From positions 1,674,001 to 1,738,000 of the forward strand of contig NZ_CP039250.1 in NCBI RefSeq assembly GCF_004795895.1: 64,000 nucleotides of DNA, in the 5' to 3' direction. Made by a program: the position numbers and the translations under genes. The notes under the pieces were generated by a model, which did no database searches, had not been told where the DNA came from, and saw only the letters and a program-made list of their open reading frames with translations. Each line of letters opens with the position of its first letter. Within the stretch, counting starts at the first letter, position 1. This document shows, piece after piece, positions 17,251-27,400 of this stretch. The DNA is from Sphingopyxis sp. PAMC25046 (GTDB lineage Bacteria > Pseudomonadota > Alphaproteobacteria > Sphingomonadales > Sphingomonadaceae).

Positions 17251-18435
17251 ATGACGGTCCATCCCGCCTTTTCGACGCGCGTCGGCGAAGCTGCACCGCT
17301 GACCGTGCGCGTCGTCGATCCGCTGTCGCTTTCGAGCGAACTCGCGGCGGCGTGGGACCGGCTCGCGGGCGAGGCGAGCGAGCCCAATCCGTTTGCCGAG
17401 CGCTGGTGCCTGCAATCGGCGCTTCATCTGCTCGATCCCGAGCGGCAGGCGCGGCTCGTGCTCGTGCGCGATGGCAGCGACGGGCCGGTGATCGGCGTGA
17501 TGCCCGTCGCGTCCGCGCTCCATTATGGCCGCCTGCCGCTGCGGCATGTGACCGGCTGGGCGCACCCCAATCATTTTCATGGCGCCCCGCTGGTGCGCGC
17601 GGGTTTTGAAAGCCTCTTCTGGTCGATCCTGCTCGGCTGGTGCGATGCCGCGCCCTGGGCGCGCACGCTGCTGCACGTGCCGCGCCTGACCGAGGACGGC
17701 CCGCTCCACCGCGCGCTGGTCGATGTCGCGCGGGTGCGCGGCGGCGAGGCGCGGGTGGTGCACCGCGAAGAACGCGCGCTGCTCGAAAGCGCGCTGTCGC
17801 CGGACGAGTATTGGGACACCGCGGTCCGCGCGAAGAAGCGCAAGGAATTGCGGCGTCAGGCGAACCGGCTGGCCGAAGAGGGCGCGGTCGGCGTCCGCCG
17901 CTGGCAGGCGGGCGAGGGGCTCGATCCGTGGATCGATGCCTTCCTCACGCTCGAAGCGCGCGGCTGGAAGGGACGCGCCGGCTCGGCGCTCGCGAGCCAT
18001 GGCGATACCGCGGCGTGGTTTCGCGCGATCCTGACCGGCGCGGCGGATACGGGCAAGCTCGACATGCGCGCGCTCGATCTGGACGGGCGCCCGCTCGCGA
18101 TGCTGGTCAACTTCCTTTGCCCGCCCGGCGGCTTTTCCTTCAAGACCGCGTTCGACGAGGATTATGCCCGCTTCTCGCCCGGCGTGCTGCTCCAGCAGGC
18201 GAATCTCGACCTGCTCGACGATCCGAAGATCGCGTGGATCGACAGTTGCGCCGCGCCCGGCCACCCGATGATCGACAGCGTCTGGCGCGAACGCCGTTCG
18301 CTGGTCTGGGTCAATGTGCCGCTGTCGGCACCCGCCGACCGGCTGCGCTTTGCGATGCTGGACAAGGCCGAGCGCCTGTGGCGGCGCTGGAAGGGTGCCG
18401 CCGCGCCCGCAAATGAAGTAGAAAGCCCGACATGA
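17251..18435 (+). CDS. GNAT/FemAB-like acyltransferase (CelD-type)
   Basis: This is a protein of about 394 residues with the two-lobed GNAT/FemAB fold used by CelD-like acetyltransferases. Visible pieces are an N-terminal lobe with NPFAERWCLQSALHLL, an internal basic segment AKKRKELRRQANRLAEEG, and a second lobe with GWKGRAGSALASH and FKTAFDEDYARFSPGVLLQ, the usual FemAB-like closing pattern. ATG 17251 is preferred over a TTG two codons upstream. Its TGA overlaps the next start (ATGA), so it is coupled to a cupin-like oxygenase. The substrate is unknown; cell-envelope polymer modification is a common role of the family. Confidence 0.82.
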   Translation: MTVHPAFSTRVGEAAPLTVRVVDPLSLSSELAAAWDRLAGEASEPNPFAERWCLQSALHLLDPERQARLVLVRDGSDGPVIGVMPVASALHYGRLPLRHVTGWAHPNHFHGAPLVRAGFESLFWSILLGWCDAAPWARTLLHVPRLTEDGPLHRALVDVARVRGGEARVVHREERALLESALSPDEYWDTAVRAKKRKELRRQANRLAEEGAVGVRRWQAGEGLDPWIDAFLTLEARGWKGRAGSALASHGDTAAWFRAILTGAADTGKLDMRALDLDGRPLAMLVNFLCPPGGFSFKTAFDEDYARFSPGVLLQQANLDLLDDPKIAWIDSCAAPGHPMIDSVWRERRSLVWVNVPLSAPADRLRFAMLDKAERLWRRWKGAAAPANEVESPT

Positions 18436-19298
18436 CCGCGCACCAGCAGATCGACCGCGCCGTTTTTCCCGCCGAGACGCTCGAGCGGATGGCGGCGCTC
18501 TATCCGCAGCGCGCGGGGCTGCTCCACCACCATCTTCCCGACCATCCCTTGCTGTCGATCGAGGCGCTCGCGGTGCTCGGCGAAGGCCTGCCCGCGAGCG
18601 AGGTCGAATATAATCCGGGCGATGTGCCGATCGGCATCCGGCCCGAGGATGTGCCCTCGAACGGCCTGTCGATCGGCGAGACCATCCGCACGATCGACAG
18701 CAACGGCAGCTGGGCGGTGCTCAAGAATATCGAGAATGTCGCGGCCTATCGCACGCTGCTGATGGACCTGCTCGGCGAACTCGAACCCGTCGTGACCCCG
18801 CGCACCGGTGCGATGCTGACGCCGCAGGGCTTTATCTTCATCTCGTCGCCGGGGTCGATCACGCCGTTCCACTTCGACCCCGAGCACAACATCCTGCTTC
18901 AGCTCAAGGGGCAGAAGGTGATGAACGTCTGGCCCGCGGGCGACGAGCGTTTCGCGCATCGCCGCGAGCATGAACGCTATCACACCGGCGGCCACCGCAA
19001 TCTGCCATGGGAGGAGGCGTATAAGGACGACGCGCAGCAGGTGCCGCTCGGCCCCGGCGACGCCGTGCTGATGCCCGTGATGGCGCCGCATTTCGTCGCC
19101 AATGGCGATGCGCCGTCGATTTCGCTGTCGATCACCTGGCGCAGCGAATGGAGCTATCGCGAATCCGAAGCGCACGCCGCCAACGCCGCGCTGCGCCGCA
19201 TGGGGCTCGACCCCGCGATGCCGCCGCGCTGGCCGAGCTATGCGTGGATTAAGACCGTCGGCTGGCGCGCCGCGCGCAAGCTGCGCCTCGTCGAATGA
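18432..19298 (+). CDS. Cupin_8/JmjC-like Fe(II) oxygenase
   Basis: This 288-residue protein has a cupin-like (JmjC-type) domain. The Fe(II)-ligand motif His-x-Asp is in TPFHFDPEHNILLQLKGQK, followed by the MNVWPAG strand typical of cupin_8 proteins. The second histidine is probably in MAPHFVANGD, after the DAVLMP strand. These proteins are usually 2-oxoglutarate-dependent hydroxylases. It is translationally coupled to the GNAT-like gene, so the two enzymes probably modify the same target. The substrate is unknown. Confidence 0.83.
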   Translation: MTAHQQIDRAVFPAETLERMAALYPQRAGLLHHHLPDHPLLSIEALAVLGEGLPASEVEYNPGDVPIGIRPEDVPSNGLSIGETIRTIDSNGSWAVLKNIENVAAYRTLLMDLLGELEPVVTPRTGAMLTPQGFIFISSPGSITPFHFDPEHNILLQLKGQKVMNVWPAGDERFAHRREHERYHTGGHRNLPWEEAYKDDAQQVPLGPGDAVLMPVMAPHFVANGDAPSISLSITWRSEWSYRESEAHAANAALRRMGLDPAMPPRWPSYAWIKTVGWRAARKLRLVE

Positions 19299-19379
19299 CG
19301 CCTGTGACAGATTGCTTCCAATTGCCGCGAATTGCGGTTATGGGCGCGCATCCCGATATTTCGAGCCCATAGAGGATAG

Positions 19380-19598
19380 ATGGCGAAAGAAGAACTTCTG
19401 GAAATGCGCGGCCAAGTGGTCGAACTGCTGCCCAACGCGATGTTTCGCGTCAAACTGGAAAATGATCACGAGATTCTGGGCCACACGGCCGGCAAGATGC
19501 GCAAGAACCGCATCCGCGTTCTCGTGGGCGACGAAGTGCTCGTCGAACTCACCCCCTATGACCTGACCAAGGGTCGGATCACCTATCGCTTCAAGTGA
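19380..19598 (+). CDS. infA: Translation initiation factor IF-1
   Basis: This is a 72-residue S1/OB-fold protein beginning [20 protein letters not shown], with [19 protein letters not shown] and ending [13 protein letters not shown]-1 binds the ribosomal A site and aids IF-2 and IF-3 during initiation. GAGGAT lies just before the ATG. The infA-maf-RNase E/G-yacG order downstream is conserved in alphaproteobacteria. Confidence 0.98.
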   Translation: MAKEELLEMRGQVVELLPNAMFRVKLENDHEILGHTAGKMRKNRIRVLVGDEVLVELTPYDLTKGRITYRFK

Positions 19599-19608
19599 GC
19601 GCGGCGGC

Positions 19609-20199
19609 ATGGGTTCGAACCCTAAATCGCCCGCGCTGGTTCTGGCTTCGACCTCGCCGCGCCGGCGCGAATTGCTGGCGCGGATCGGCCTCGTGCCCGC
19701 GCGCATCGCGGCTCCTGAAATCGACGAGACGCCGCTGAAGGGCGAGCTGCCGCGCGATTATGTCGCGCGGCTGGCGCGGGGCAAGGCGCTCGCGGTCGAG
19801 CGTGCGCCGGACGAGGTGGTCCTTGCGGGCGACACGACGGTGGCGGTCGGGCGCCGCATTCTCGAAAAACCGGCCGACGAAGCCGACCTCCGCCGGATGC
19901 TCGCGCTGCTGTCGGGGCGGCGGCACCATGTCTGGTCGGGCGTCTGCGTCGTCGGCACCGATGACCGCCCGCGCGTCCGCGTCGTCGATACGATCGTCGC
20001 GTTCAAGGCGCTGAGCGCCGCCGAGATCGACCTTTATGTCGAATGCGGCGAGGGGATGGGCAAGGCGGGCGGCTATGCGATCCAGGGGCGCGCCGAAACC
20101 TTCGTGCGCTTCCTGTCGGGCAGCCATTCGAACGTCGTCGGCCTGCCGCTCTTCGAAACGCGGGCGCTGTTGACGAGCGCGGGAATCGCGCTTGGCTGA
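19609..20199 (+). CDS. maf: Maf nucleotide pyrophosphatase
   Basis: Maf proteins hydrolyse non-canonical or excess nucleoside triphosphates to monophosphates and were first named for septum inhibition. The 196-residue protein starts with LVLASTSPRRRELLARIGL, the family signature, and has DEVVLAGDTTVAVG and the RFLSGSHSNVVGLPL end. It follows infA by 10 bases and overlaps the next gene by 8. Confidence 0.93.
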   Translation: MGSNPKSPALVLASTSPRRRELLARIGLVPARIAAPEIDETPLKGELPRDYVARLARGKALAVERAPDEVVLAGDTTVAVGRRILEKPADEADLRRMLALLSGRRHHVWSGVCVVGTDDRPRVRVVDTIVAFKALSAAEIDLYVECGEGMGKAGGYAIQGRAETFVRFLSGSHSNVVGLPLFETRALLTSAGIALG

Positions 20200-21184
20200 G
20201 TGGCTCTATGAAGCCGGAATCGGCGAAGCGCGCGCGGCGCTGATCGAGGATGGCGAAATCGTCGAGGCGCGGATCGAGCGTGAAGGCGAAGGGCCGCGCG
20301 TCGGCGCGATCGTGGCTGCGAAGCTGGTCGAGGCGGGCAAAGGCGGCAAAGGCGCGCTGGTTGCACTCGACTGGCCGGGAGCGCCGCAGGCGACGCTGAC
20401 CGGCCTGCCGCCGTCGACCTCGACCGGGGCGCGGCTGACGGTCGAAATCACTCGCATGGCGCTGCGCGAACGCGGCCGCGACAAGCCCGCGCGGGCGCGG
20501 ATGGCGGAGGCGGGCGTCGCGATCGGCGACGGGCCGGATTTGCGCGCACGCATCGCCGCTAGCGGCGTCGCCGTCGCCGAGCTGCAACCGACCGGTGCCG
20601 ACCGGCTCGAGCAGGCGGGCTGGTCCGAGCTGATCGACCATGTCCGCACCGGGCACTGGCCCTTTGCGGGCGGCGCGCTGTGGGTGGATGCGACCCCCGC
20701 GATGCTGCTGATCGACATCGACGGGGAGGGCGACGCGCTGGCGCTGGCATTGGCGGGCGCCCGCGAGGCGGCGGCCTTGATTCGTCGCTGCGACATCGGC
20801 GGATCGATCGGGATCGATTTTCCCTCGGTGCCCGACCGCGCCGGGCGGCAGGCGATCGATACGGCGGTCGACGCCGCCTTGCCCCAGCCGTTCGAGCGCA
20901 CCGCGGTCAACGGCTTCGGTTTCATGCAGATCGTCCGCCGCCGCGAGCGGCCCTCGCTGATCGAGCAGGTCCGGCTCGATCCGGTCGCGACCGATGCCGC
21001 GCTGCTGCTGCGCCAGGCCGAACGCGCGGTGGGGACGGGCGAGTTGACGCTGACCGCGCGCGGCGCGGTGGTCGACCGGATCGCGGCGCATTCGGCGTGG
21101 ATCGAAACATTGCAGAATCGTACCGGCCGCGCCGTCCGCCTCGCCGCGGACCCGGCCGTCAAAGGAGCCGGCCATGCCCAGTAA
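20192..21184 (+). CDS. Short RNase E/G family protein
   Basis: This 330-residue protein matches the central part of RNase E/G. The two catalytic acidic strands can be seen as MLLIDIDGEG and GSIGIDFPSV, which match the Asp303 and Asp346 regions of E. coli RNase E. The N-terminus resembles the RNase H-like start, but the S1 domain is degenerate (GARLTVEITRMALRERGRDK). The zinc-link cysteines (CPxCxGxG) and everything after them are absent, so it is much shorter than RNase G. The start is TTG at 20192, overlapping maf. Its end overlaps yacG by 11 bases. Confidence 0.8.
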   Translation: MAEWLYEAGIGEARAALIEDGEIVEARIEREGEGPRVGAIVAAKLVEAGKGGKGALVALDWPGAPQATLTGLPPSTSTGARLTVEITRMALRERGRDKPARARMAEAGVAIGDGPDLRARIAASGVAVAELQPTGADRLEQAGWSELIDHVRTGHWPFAGGALWVDATPAMLLIDIDGEGDALALALAGAREAAALIRRCDIGGSIGIDFPSVPDRAGRQAIDTAVDAALPQPFERTAVNGFGFMQIVRRRERPSLIEQVRLDPVATDAALLLRQAERAVGTGELTLTARGAVVDRIAAHSAWIETLQNRTGRAVRLAADPAVKGAGHAQ

Positions 21185-21356
21185 ACCCCCGCGCTGCCCG
21201 CTCTGCGGCAAGCCGCGCGACCCTGAATATAAGCCCTTTTGCAGCCGCGGTTGCCGCGATCGCGACCTGCTCAACTGGTTCGGCGAGGATTATCGCGTGC
21301 CGGCCGATCAGGCGCCCGACGGCACCGCCGACGACGATCGTTTCGACGAGGGATAA
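21174..21356 (+). CDS. yacG: DNA gyrase inhibitor YacG
   Basis: This is a 60-residue zinc-ribbon protein with Cys8, Cys11, Cys23 and Cys27 (CPLC and CSRGC) and the LLNWFGEDYRVP tail of the YacG family. E. coli YacG binds and inhibits GyrB. It overlaps the 3' end of the RNase E/G-like gene and ends 84 bases before tRNA-Phe. Confidence 0.93.
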   Translation: MPSKPPRCPLCGKPRDPEYKPFCSRGCRDRDLLNWFGEDYRVPADQAPDGTADDDRFDEG

Positions 21357-21373
21357 AAGGCCGAGAAAGCTAC

Positions 21374-21402
21374 TGGACAGGATGCGAAGCCCTGCCTATA
21401 GC
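21374..21402 (+). promoter_or_regulatory. Candidate promoter of tRNA-Phe
   Basis: TGGACA (21374-21379) and TATAGC (21397-21402) are spaced by 17 bases and end 38 bases before the tRNA 5' end. Confidence 0.6.
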
Positions 21403-21440
21403 CGCCGCTCGCCAGCGCGGCCGACCGGCCGCCGCGGTTC

Positions 21441-21516
21441 GCCTGGGTAGCTCAGTTGGTAGAGCATGCGACTGAAAATCGCAGTGTCGGCGGTTCGATC
21501 CCGTCCCCAGGCACCA
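21441..21516 (+). tRNA. tRNA-Phe (GAA)
   Basis: The acceptor stem GCCTGGG pairs with CCCAGGC, followed by A and the encoded CCA end. The anticodon arm reads CGACTGAAAATCG, giving anticodon GAA for phenylalanine, and the T-arm holds GGTTCGATCCC. The length is 76 bases. There is no integrase or direct repeat next to it, so it is not used as an attachment site here. Confidence 0.97.
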
Positions 21517-21735
21517 CCTCTCACCCATCGTTGCTTGGCATTTTTTGTGACAGTCCGATTGCGCCTGCCGTAGCGTAAACTGTTGCTTTTGTGCCACTAA
21601 TAGACGGAAAATCCAGATGCTCGCGCGCGCGCGCGTTGACGCGGCGGGGCGGTGCGTTAGACCGGCACTTCACCGTCGGGCATCTCCCGATAAGCCTTTG
21701 GCTGCGCCGCGACGGTTTTGGAGAGAGGACCTGTC

Positions 21736-24348
21736 ATGATTTTGCGCAACATTTTGTTGGGCGGCACGATGCTGTGCGCTGCCACGACCCCGGCCTATGC
21801 CTTTGTCCAGGATGCCGCGCCGGCCGAGGATGCGGCCCCCGACACCACCGACTATGGCAACGAGATCATCGTCACCGCGACGAAGCGGTCGCAGACGTTG
21901 CAGGACACGCCGGTCGCCGTTTCGGTCACCTCGGGCGCCGACCTGGAAAATGCGCAGATCCGCGATCTGATCGACCTGCAGTCGGCGGTTCCCAGCCTTC
22001 GCGTGTCGCAGCTTCAGTCGAGCGCGAACACCAACTTCATCATTCGCGGCTTCGGCAACGGCGCGAACAACGCTGGCATCGAACCGTCGGTCGGCGTCTT
22101 CATCGACGGCGTCTATCGCTCGCGTTCCGCCGCGCAGATCGGCGACCTTCCCAATGTCGAGCGCGTCGAGGTGCTCCGCGGCCCGCAATCGACGCTGTTC
22201 GGCAAGAATGCGTCGGCGGGCGTCATCAGCATCGTCACGCGCAAGCCGCAATATGAATTCGGCGGCTCGATCGAGGCGACCTATGGCAATTACGACGCGA
22301 TCACCGTCAAGGGCGATATTACCGGCCCGATCAGCGAAACGGTCGCCTTCTCGATCGGCGGCAATTACAATCGTCGCGACGGCTATGCGCAGGACCTCGC
22401 GCTCGATACCGACGTCAACGACCGCAACCGCTGGGGCGTGCGCGGCCAGCTTTTGTTCGAACCGACCGACGCACTCAGCATCCGCCTGATCGGCGATTAC
22501 GACAAGATCGACGAAAATTGCTGCATCGCGGGCAATGTTATCGCCGGGCCGACGGTTGCGATCACCGACGCGCTCGCGGGCGGCACGAGCGTCGATCGCG
22601 AAAATCCCTTCTCCTACGACGTCTACAACAATTTCCTGTCGTCGAACGAGATCGAGAATTACGGCGGTTCGGCGCAGATCGACTATGACCTCGGCACGAT
22701 GGCGCTGACCTCGATCACCGCCTATCGCCAGGTGCGTGCGCTGACCAATCAGGATTCGGACTTCACCGCCGCCGACCTGATCGGCGAGAACAGCCAGGAT
22801 CTGGGCATCGACACCTTTACCCAGGAAGTCCGCCTGACCTCCGACTTCGACGGGCCGGTCAACTTCCTGCTCGGCGGCTATTATTTCAACGAAAAGATCG
22901 ACCAGAAGAACGGCCTGCTGTTCGGCGACGACTTCCGTCCCTATGGCAACGCGCTGATCCAGGCCGCCAGCGGCGGTGCGCTGAACGTCGGTACGCTCGA
23001 AGGAACGCTGGGCACGCTCGAAGGCGACCCGACGAAATATCTCGGCACCTTCTTCCGCGCGGGCGACGGCTTCGATGAAGCCTATCGCATGAAGAACGAG
23101 GCCTTCTCGATCTTTGGCACGGTCGATTTCGACGTCACCGACCGGCTGACGCTGACTGCCGGCGCCAACTATACGAAGGACAAGAAGCGTTTTTCGACCG
23201 ACGTGGTCAGCACCGACACCTTCTCGGCGATCGACCTCGACGCCGCGGGTTTTGCGCCGTTCCGCAACCAGCTGCTGCTCGGCGGCGCGCTGCAACAGGC
23301 CGGGGTCAATCCCAACGACCCCGCCGCGGTCGCGGCCTTTGCGACGAACCCCGCGACGGCGCCGATCTTCCAGCAGTTTGTCGCGTTTGCCGATGCCAAC
23401 GACAACAATCCGGCGGCGAACCCGCTCAACGGGCTGAAGGCGTTCCAGTTCCTGCCGCCGTTCCTGAACGTGCCGAACGCGGTCGAATCGGGCAAGACCA
23501 ACGACAGCGATCTCGCGTGGAGCGTCCGCGCCGCCTATGAGCTCACCGACACGGTCAATGTCTATGCGACCTATGCGACGGGCTTCAAGGCGAGCTCGGT
23601 CAACCTGTCGCGCGACAGCCGTCCGCTCGCCAGCGACCTTGCGGCGATCGCCGCGGCGGGGCTGACGACGCCGAACCTCGCCGCGGGCTCGCGCTTTGCC
23701 GCGCCCGAGGAATCCGAAGTCTATGAATTCGGTCTCAAGGCGAACTGGTCGGTCGCGGCCATGAACCTCGCGGTGTTCAAGCAGTCGATCAAGGGCTTCC
23801 AGTCGAACGTCTTCACCGGCACCGGCTTTGCGCTGGCCAACGCCGGCAAGCAGTCGACCTTCGGCGTCGAATTCGACGGGTCGGTGCGTCCGGTCGACGG
23901 GCTCAACCTGAACCTTGCGGTCACCTATCTCGATGCCAAATACGACAGCTTCGTCGGTTCGGCGTTCGGCGATCTTTCGGGGCGCAAGCCCGCGGGCATC
24001 CCCGATCTGGCGGTGTCGATGGGCGCTACCTATACCCACGAGTTCGCCGGCGGCACGCGCGCGATCGCGCATGTCGACTATCAGTATGAAAGCCCGACCC
24101 AGATCGTCGACGGTCTGAACGGCTTCCCCGAAAGCGTCGCGCAGAATCTGAAGCGCGAGGTGAACCAGCTCAACGCATCGTTCACGCTGGCGCTGACCAA
24201 CGGGCTGGAGGTCGGCGTGTGGGGCCGCAACCTCACCAATGCGCAATATCTGACGACCATCTTCAACGCCGTCGCGCAGGCAGGCAGCGTCTCGGGCTAC
24301 CCGAGCCAGCCGCGCACCTATGGCGGCACGGTCCGCTTCAAATTCTGA
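21736..24348 (+). CDS. TonB-dependent receptor
   Basis: This 870-residue outer-membrane receptor has a signal peptide (ILLGGTMLCAATTPAYA), a TonB-box-like EIIVTATKR, a plug domain (QDTPVAVSV, RVEVLRGPQSTLFGKNASAG) and a beta-barrel ending GGTVRFKF with a C-terminal Phe. Such receptors take up siderophores, vitamins or larger organic compounds with energy from TonB; this plug style is typical of sphingomonad receptors of unknown substrate. ATG 21736 follows GGAGAGAGGA; a TTG at 21718 is less likely. It is convergent with a second receptor and they share a terminator. Confidence 0.95.
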   Translation: MILRNILLGGTMLCAATTPAYAFVQDAAPAEDAAPDTTDYGNEIIVTATKRSQTLQDTPVAVSVTSGADLENAQIRDLIDLQSAVPSLRVSQLQSSANTNFIIRGFGNGANNAGIEPSVGVFIDGVYRSRSAAQIGDLPNVERVEVLRGPQSTLFGKNASAGVISIVTRKPQYEFGGSIEATYGNYDAITVKGDITGPISETVAFSIGGNYNRRDGYAQDLALDTDVNDRNRWGVRGQLLFEPTDALSIRLIGDYDKIDENCCIAGNVIAGPTVAITDALAGGTSVDRENPFSYDVYNNFLSSNEIENYGGSAQIDYDLGTMALTSITAYRQVRALTNQDSDFTAADLIGENSQDLGIDTFTQEVRLTSDFDGPVNFLLGGYYFNEKIDQKNGLLFGDDFRPYGNALIQAASGGALNVGTLEGTLGTLEGDPTKYLGTFFRAGDGFDEAYRMKNEAFSIFGTVDFDVTDRLTLTAGANYTKDKKRFSTDVVSTDTFSAIDLDAAGFAPFRNQLLLGGALQQAGVNPNDPAAVAAFATNPATAPIFQQFVAFADANDNNPAANPLNGLKAFQFLPPFLNVPNAVESGKTNDSDLAWSVRAAYELTDTVNVYATYATGFKASSVNLSRDSRPLASDLAAIAAAGLTTPNLAAGSRFAAPEESEVYEFGLKANWSVAAMNLAVFKQSIKGFQSNVFTGTGFALANAGKQSTFGVEFDGSVRPVDGLNLNLAVTYLDAKYDSFVGSAFGDLSGRKPAGIPDLAVSMGATYTHEFAGGTRAIAHVDYQYESPTQIVDGLNGFPESVAQNLKREVNQLNASFTLALTNGLEVGVWGRNLTNAQYLTTIFNAVAQAGSVSGYPSQPRTYGGTVRFKF

Positions 24349-24403
24349 TCGCGAGCGGCCGGGCGGCGAGCGCCCGGCCGTCCCGCCATCAGGGCAAAAG
24401 AAA

Positions 24404-24438
24404 CCCCGGCCTCCCGAATGAGAGGCCGGGGCTTTTTT
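24404..24438. terminator. Bidirectional terminator between two receptors
   Basis: The stem CCCCGGCCT/AGGCCGGGG is followed by TTTTTT on the plus strand. An A-rich AAAAGAAA lies on the other side, giving a U-rich run for minus-strand transcripts, so it can serve both convergent receptor genes. Confidence 0.85.
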
Positions 24439-24460
24439 GTGGCGTTGCCGCCTCGGGCGA

Positions 24461-27400
24461 TCAGAATCGCACGCCCGCCGCGATGCCGTAGCGGCGCGGT
24501 TCGAGGGTGAAGATGTTGGTGTAATTCCCCGACGACTGGTCGGTGATGTAGAGCCCGGTGACGCTGTTGGCGTCGAAGACATTCTGGATGAACCCCTTCA
24601 CATACCATTTGTCGTCGGGGCCGTTCAGCTGCAGCTGGGCGTTGACCTGGGCATAGCCCTTGATCCGGTTCACATTGCCGTTGAAGATGCTGCCATAGCT
24701 TTCGCCGGTATAGGCGAGGTCGAAGCGGGGGACGAGCGACATGTCGCCGCCGCCCAGCCGCGCCGTATATTGCACGCCCGCGCTGAACTTGTAGTTCGGC
24801 GCCTGCGGCAGCTGGTTGCCCTTGATGTTGACAGGAATGCCGGCGGAGAAATATTCGATCCCGCCGAAGGCCGCGCCGACCGTGCCCGCCGTCGCTTCCA
24901 TGACCGAGCAGATGCTGAACGCGCCCGTCGATGCGATACCGCCGTCGGCGGGAAAGGCCGTCGTCGGCTGCAGGTTAGCGCCCGCCGCGACACCCGGGAT
25001 CAGGCCACCGTTGATCAGTTGCTGAACCTGATTGACGTAGCCGTTGACCCCAGCAATGCTTCCGGAGGTTGACGCCACGGCGCAGTTTGCGGCGTTGGTG
25101 ATGTCCTTGATGATCACCGCATCTTCGCGGCCGCCGCCGAAATCGCGCGGGTTGCTGGTGAACTTGTCGTCGGTGACCTTGCTGTGCAGATAGCTGAAGC
25201 CCAGGTTGACGACGAGATCGGGGTCGGGCCGGACGATCGCTTCGGCCTCGAACCCGTAGATGTCGGCGCTGACATTGTCGTTGACCGCGGTGCGGGCGAC
25301 AATCTTGCTGAGCTGCAAGTCCTTGTACTTATAATAGAAGGCCGTGAGGTTCAGCTGGAGCGCGCCGTTGCCGAAGGTGTTTTTCGAACCGATTTCGAAC
25401 GCATCGACCTGTTCGGGTCGGAAGCTTTCGGGCACTTCGAAGATCGGCTGTAGCGGCGGGTTGATGCCTCCCGATTTGTAACCGCGCGAATAGGAGGCAT
25501 AGAGGAGATTATCCTCGGTGATCTTGAAGTCGAGCACCGCGCGGCCGGTCAGCTTGTTGAACTTGACCGAACGTTCCTGAATGATCTGATTGCCCGGCGT
25601 GCCGGGGTCGGCGTCGAACGAGCCGACAAAGGGTGAATCGAACGCGCTGCCCGTTCCGCCGTGCGGAGCCAGGAAGCTTGCCAGCGTCGAACGCGCCCGG
25701 ACGCTCTTCTTGTCATTGTTGTAACGCAGGCCGGCGGTCAGTTTCAGCCGGTCGCTGAACTCGAAATAAGCTTCGCCGAACAGCCCGTAGGATCGGATCT
25801 TCAGATCGTCGGTGTTGTTGCGGAAGAAAGGCGTCGCGAGGAAGGAGGGCGGCAGCGGCGCGGCGATCGTCTGCCCCGGATTGTTCGGATCGGGAACCCG
25901 ATTGGTCGCCGCGGTGAATGCGCCCAATACCCCGGTCAGATAGTCGATCGGAAAGGCGTTCACATAATAGCTGTTCTCGGTCAGGTGGTAATCGGCATAG
26001 ATGCCGCCGACGAGGAAGTTGAAAGGCCCGTCGAGGTCGCTCGACAAAATGCCTTCGACCGACCAACTGCTGTTATACTGGTTCGAGCGGTCGAACTGGA
26101 GCGACTGGTCGCTACAGATCTTGTTGCCGCCAAAGCTGCCATAGCCGCTTTCCTCGGCGAGCGACGTGCAAAGCTGGCCGTTCGGGCCGTCGGGAATGAT
26201 CGCCGCGGCCACCGGCCCGAAATAGGTGTTCGACAGGATCGGGTTGCCGCCCGCGTCCACCCCCAACGGAATGGGGTTGTTGGCGAAGAAGGCAAGGGTG
26301 TTGAGGCCGGTCGCGTAAAGCGACCGGTCGCCGACATTGCTGTTATAGTCCTGCGACGCGTCGAGCTTGACCTTCTGATACTGGCCCGAAACCTGTAGCG
26401 ACACCGGGCCGAAATTATGCTCGATCTGGCCCTGCAGCGTCAGTTCGCTGGTGAAATAGCTCGGCGTATAGGCGGTGTTCACTGTCCGCGGATCCGACGG
26501 GATCGTCGTATTGGCATAGACGTCGGGACCATAGAGGCTGCCGAGCGCGAAACCTTGCGGAATGCCGCGAATGGCCAAGAATTCGCGCGAGGTCAGGGCG
26601 GCGGTGAAGGTCGCGTTGCCATTGAAGGGTTCGTTGTCGAGGCGGCTGTTCAGACAGCCGAGGATGCCGGTCGGGTCGCGCTGGCAGAGCTGTTTCTGGA
26701 TGCGCGTGCGCTTGTCCTTTTCGCGGAAATAGGAGGCGAGCAGGTCGATCGTCGTGTCCTCGGTCGGCTCCCAGCGGAACGAGCCGCGGACCGAATAGAG
26801 GTCGCGATCGTCGATGCGCGTGTCGAGGAACTCGTTCTTCGTATAGCCGTCGCGATTGAGATAGATGCCCGCGACGCGGATGCCCGCGGAATCGCCGAGC
26901 GGGATGTTGACCATCGCCTTGCCCTTCATGGAATCAAAATTTCCATATTCGGCCTCGGCGGCGGCTTCGAAGACGCCGAGTTTGGGCTTGGCGGTGATGA
27001 CGTTGACCACGCCCGACGTCGCATTGCGGCCGAACAGCGTACCCTGCGGCCCGCGCAGCACTTCGACGCGTTCGAGGTCGAAGAATTCGGTTTCGAACAG
27101 GCGGGTCGAAAACAGCGGATCGCCGTTCAGGTGGATCGCCGTCGCGCTGTCGCAGGTCGTGCCGACGCAAAGGTCGCCGATGCCGCGGATCGTGAAGCTG
27201 GCGCCGGTGAAGTTGGTTTTGGTGAAGGTGACGTTGGGCAGGGTCAGCTGAAGATCGGACGGGGTCTTGATCTGCTGCGCTTCGAGTGCCTCGGTCGAGA
27301 AGGCGCTGACCGCGATCGGCACGTCCTGCAGGCGTTCCGACTGGCGCTGCGCCGTGACGACGATTTCGCCGCCGAAAGCATCGCGTTCCACTTCATCCGC

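Noticed and set aside
21441..21516. tRNA-Phe as an integration site
   Set aside because: No integrase, no 3' tRNA repeat and no change in gene style follow it.
21622..21633. (CG)6 alternating run upstream of a TonB-dependent receptor
   Set aside because: It is only 12 bases long and expected by chance at this GC content; there is no sign of a regulatory role.
21670..24582. Minus-strand open frame of 970 codons
   Set aside because: It is the antisense of the first TonB-dependent receptor, has no start signal and no recognisable domain.
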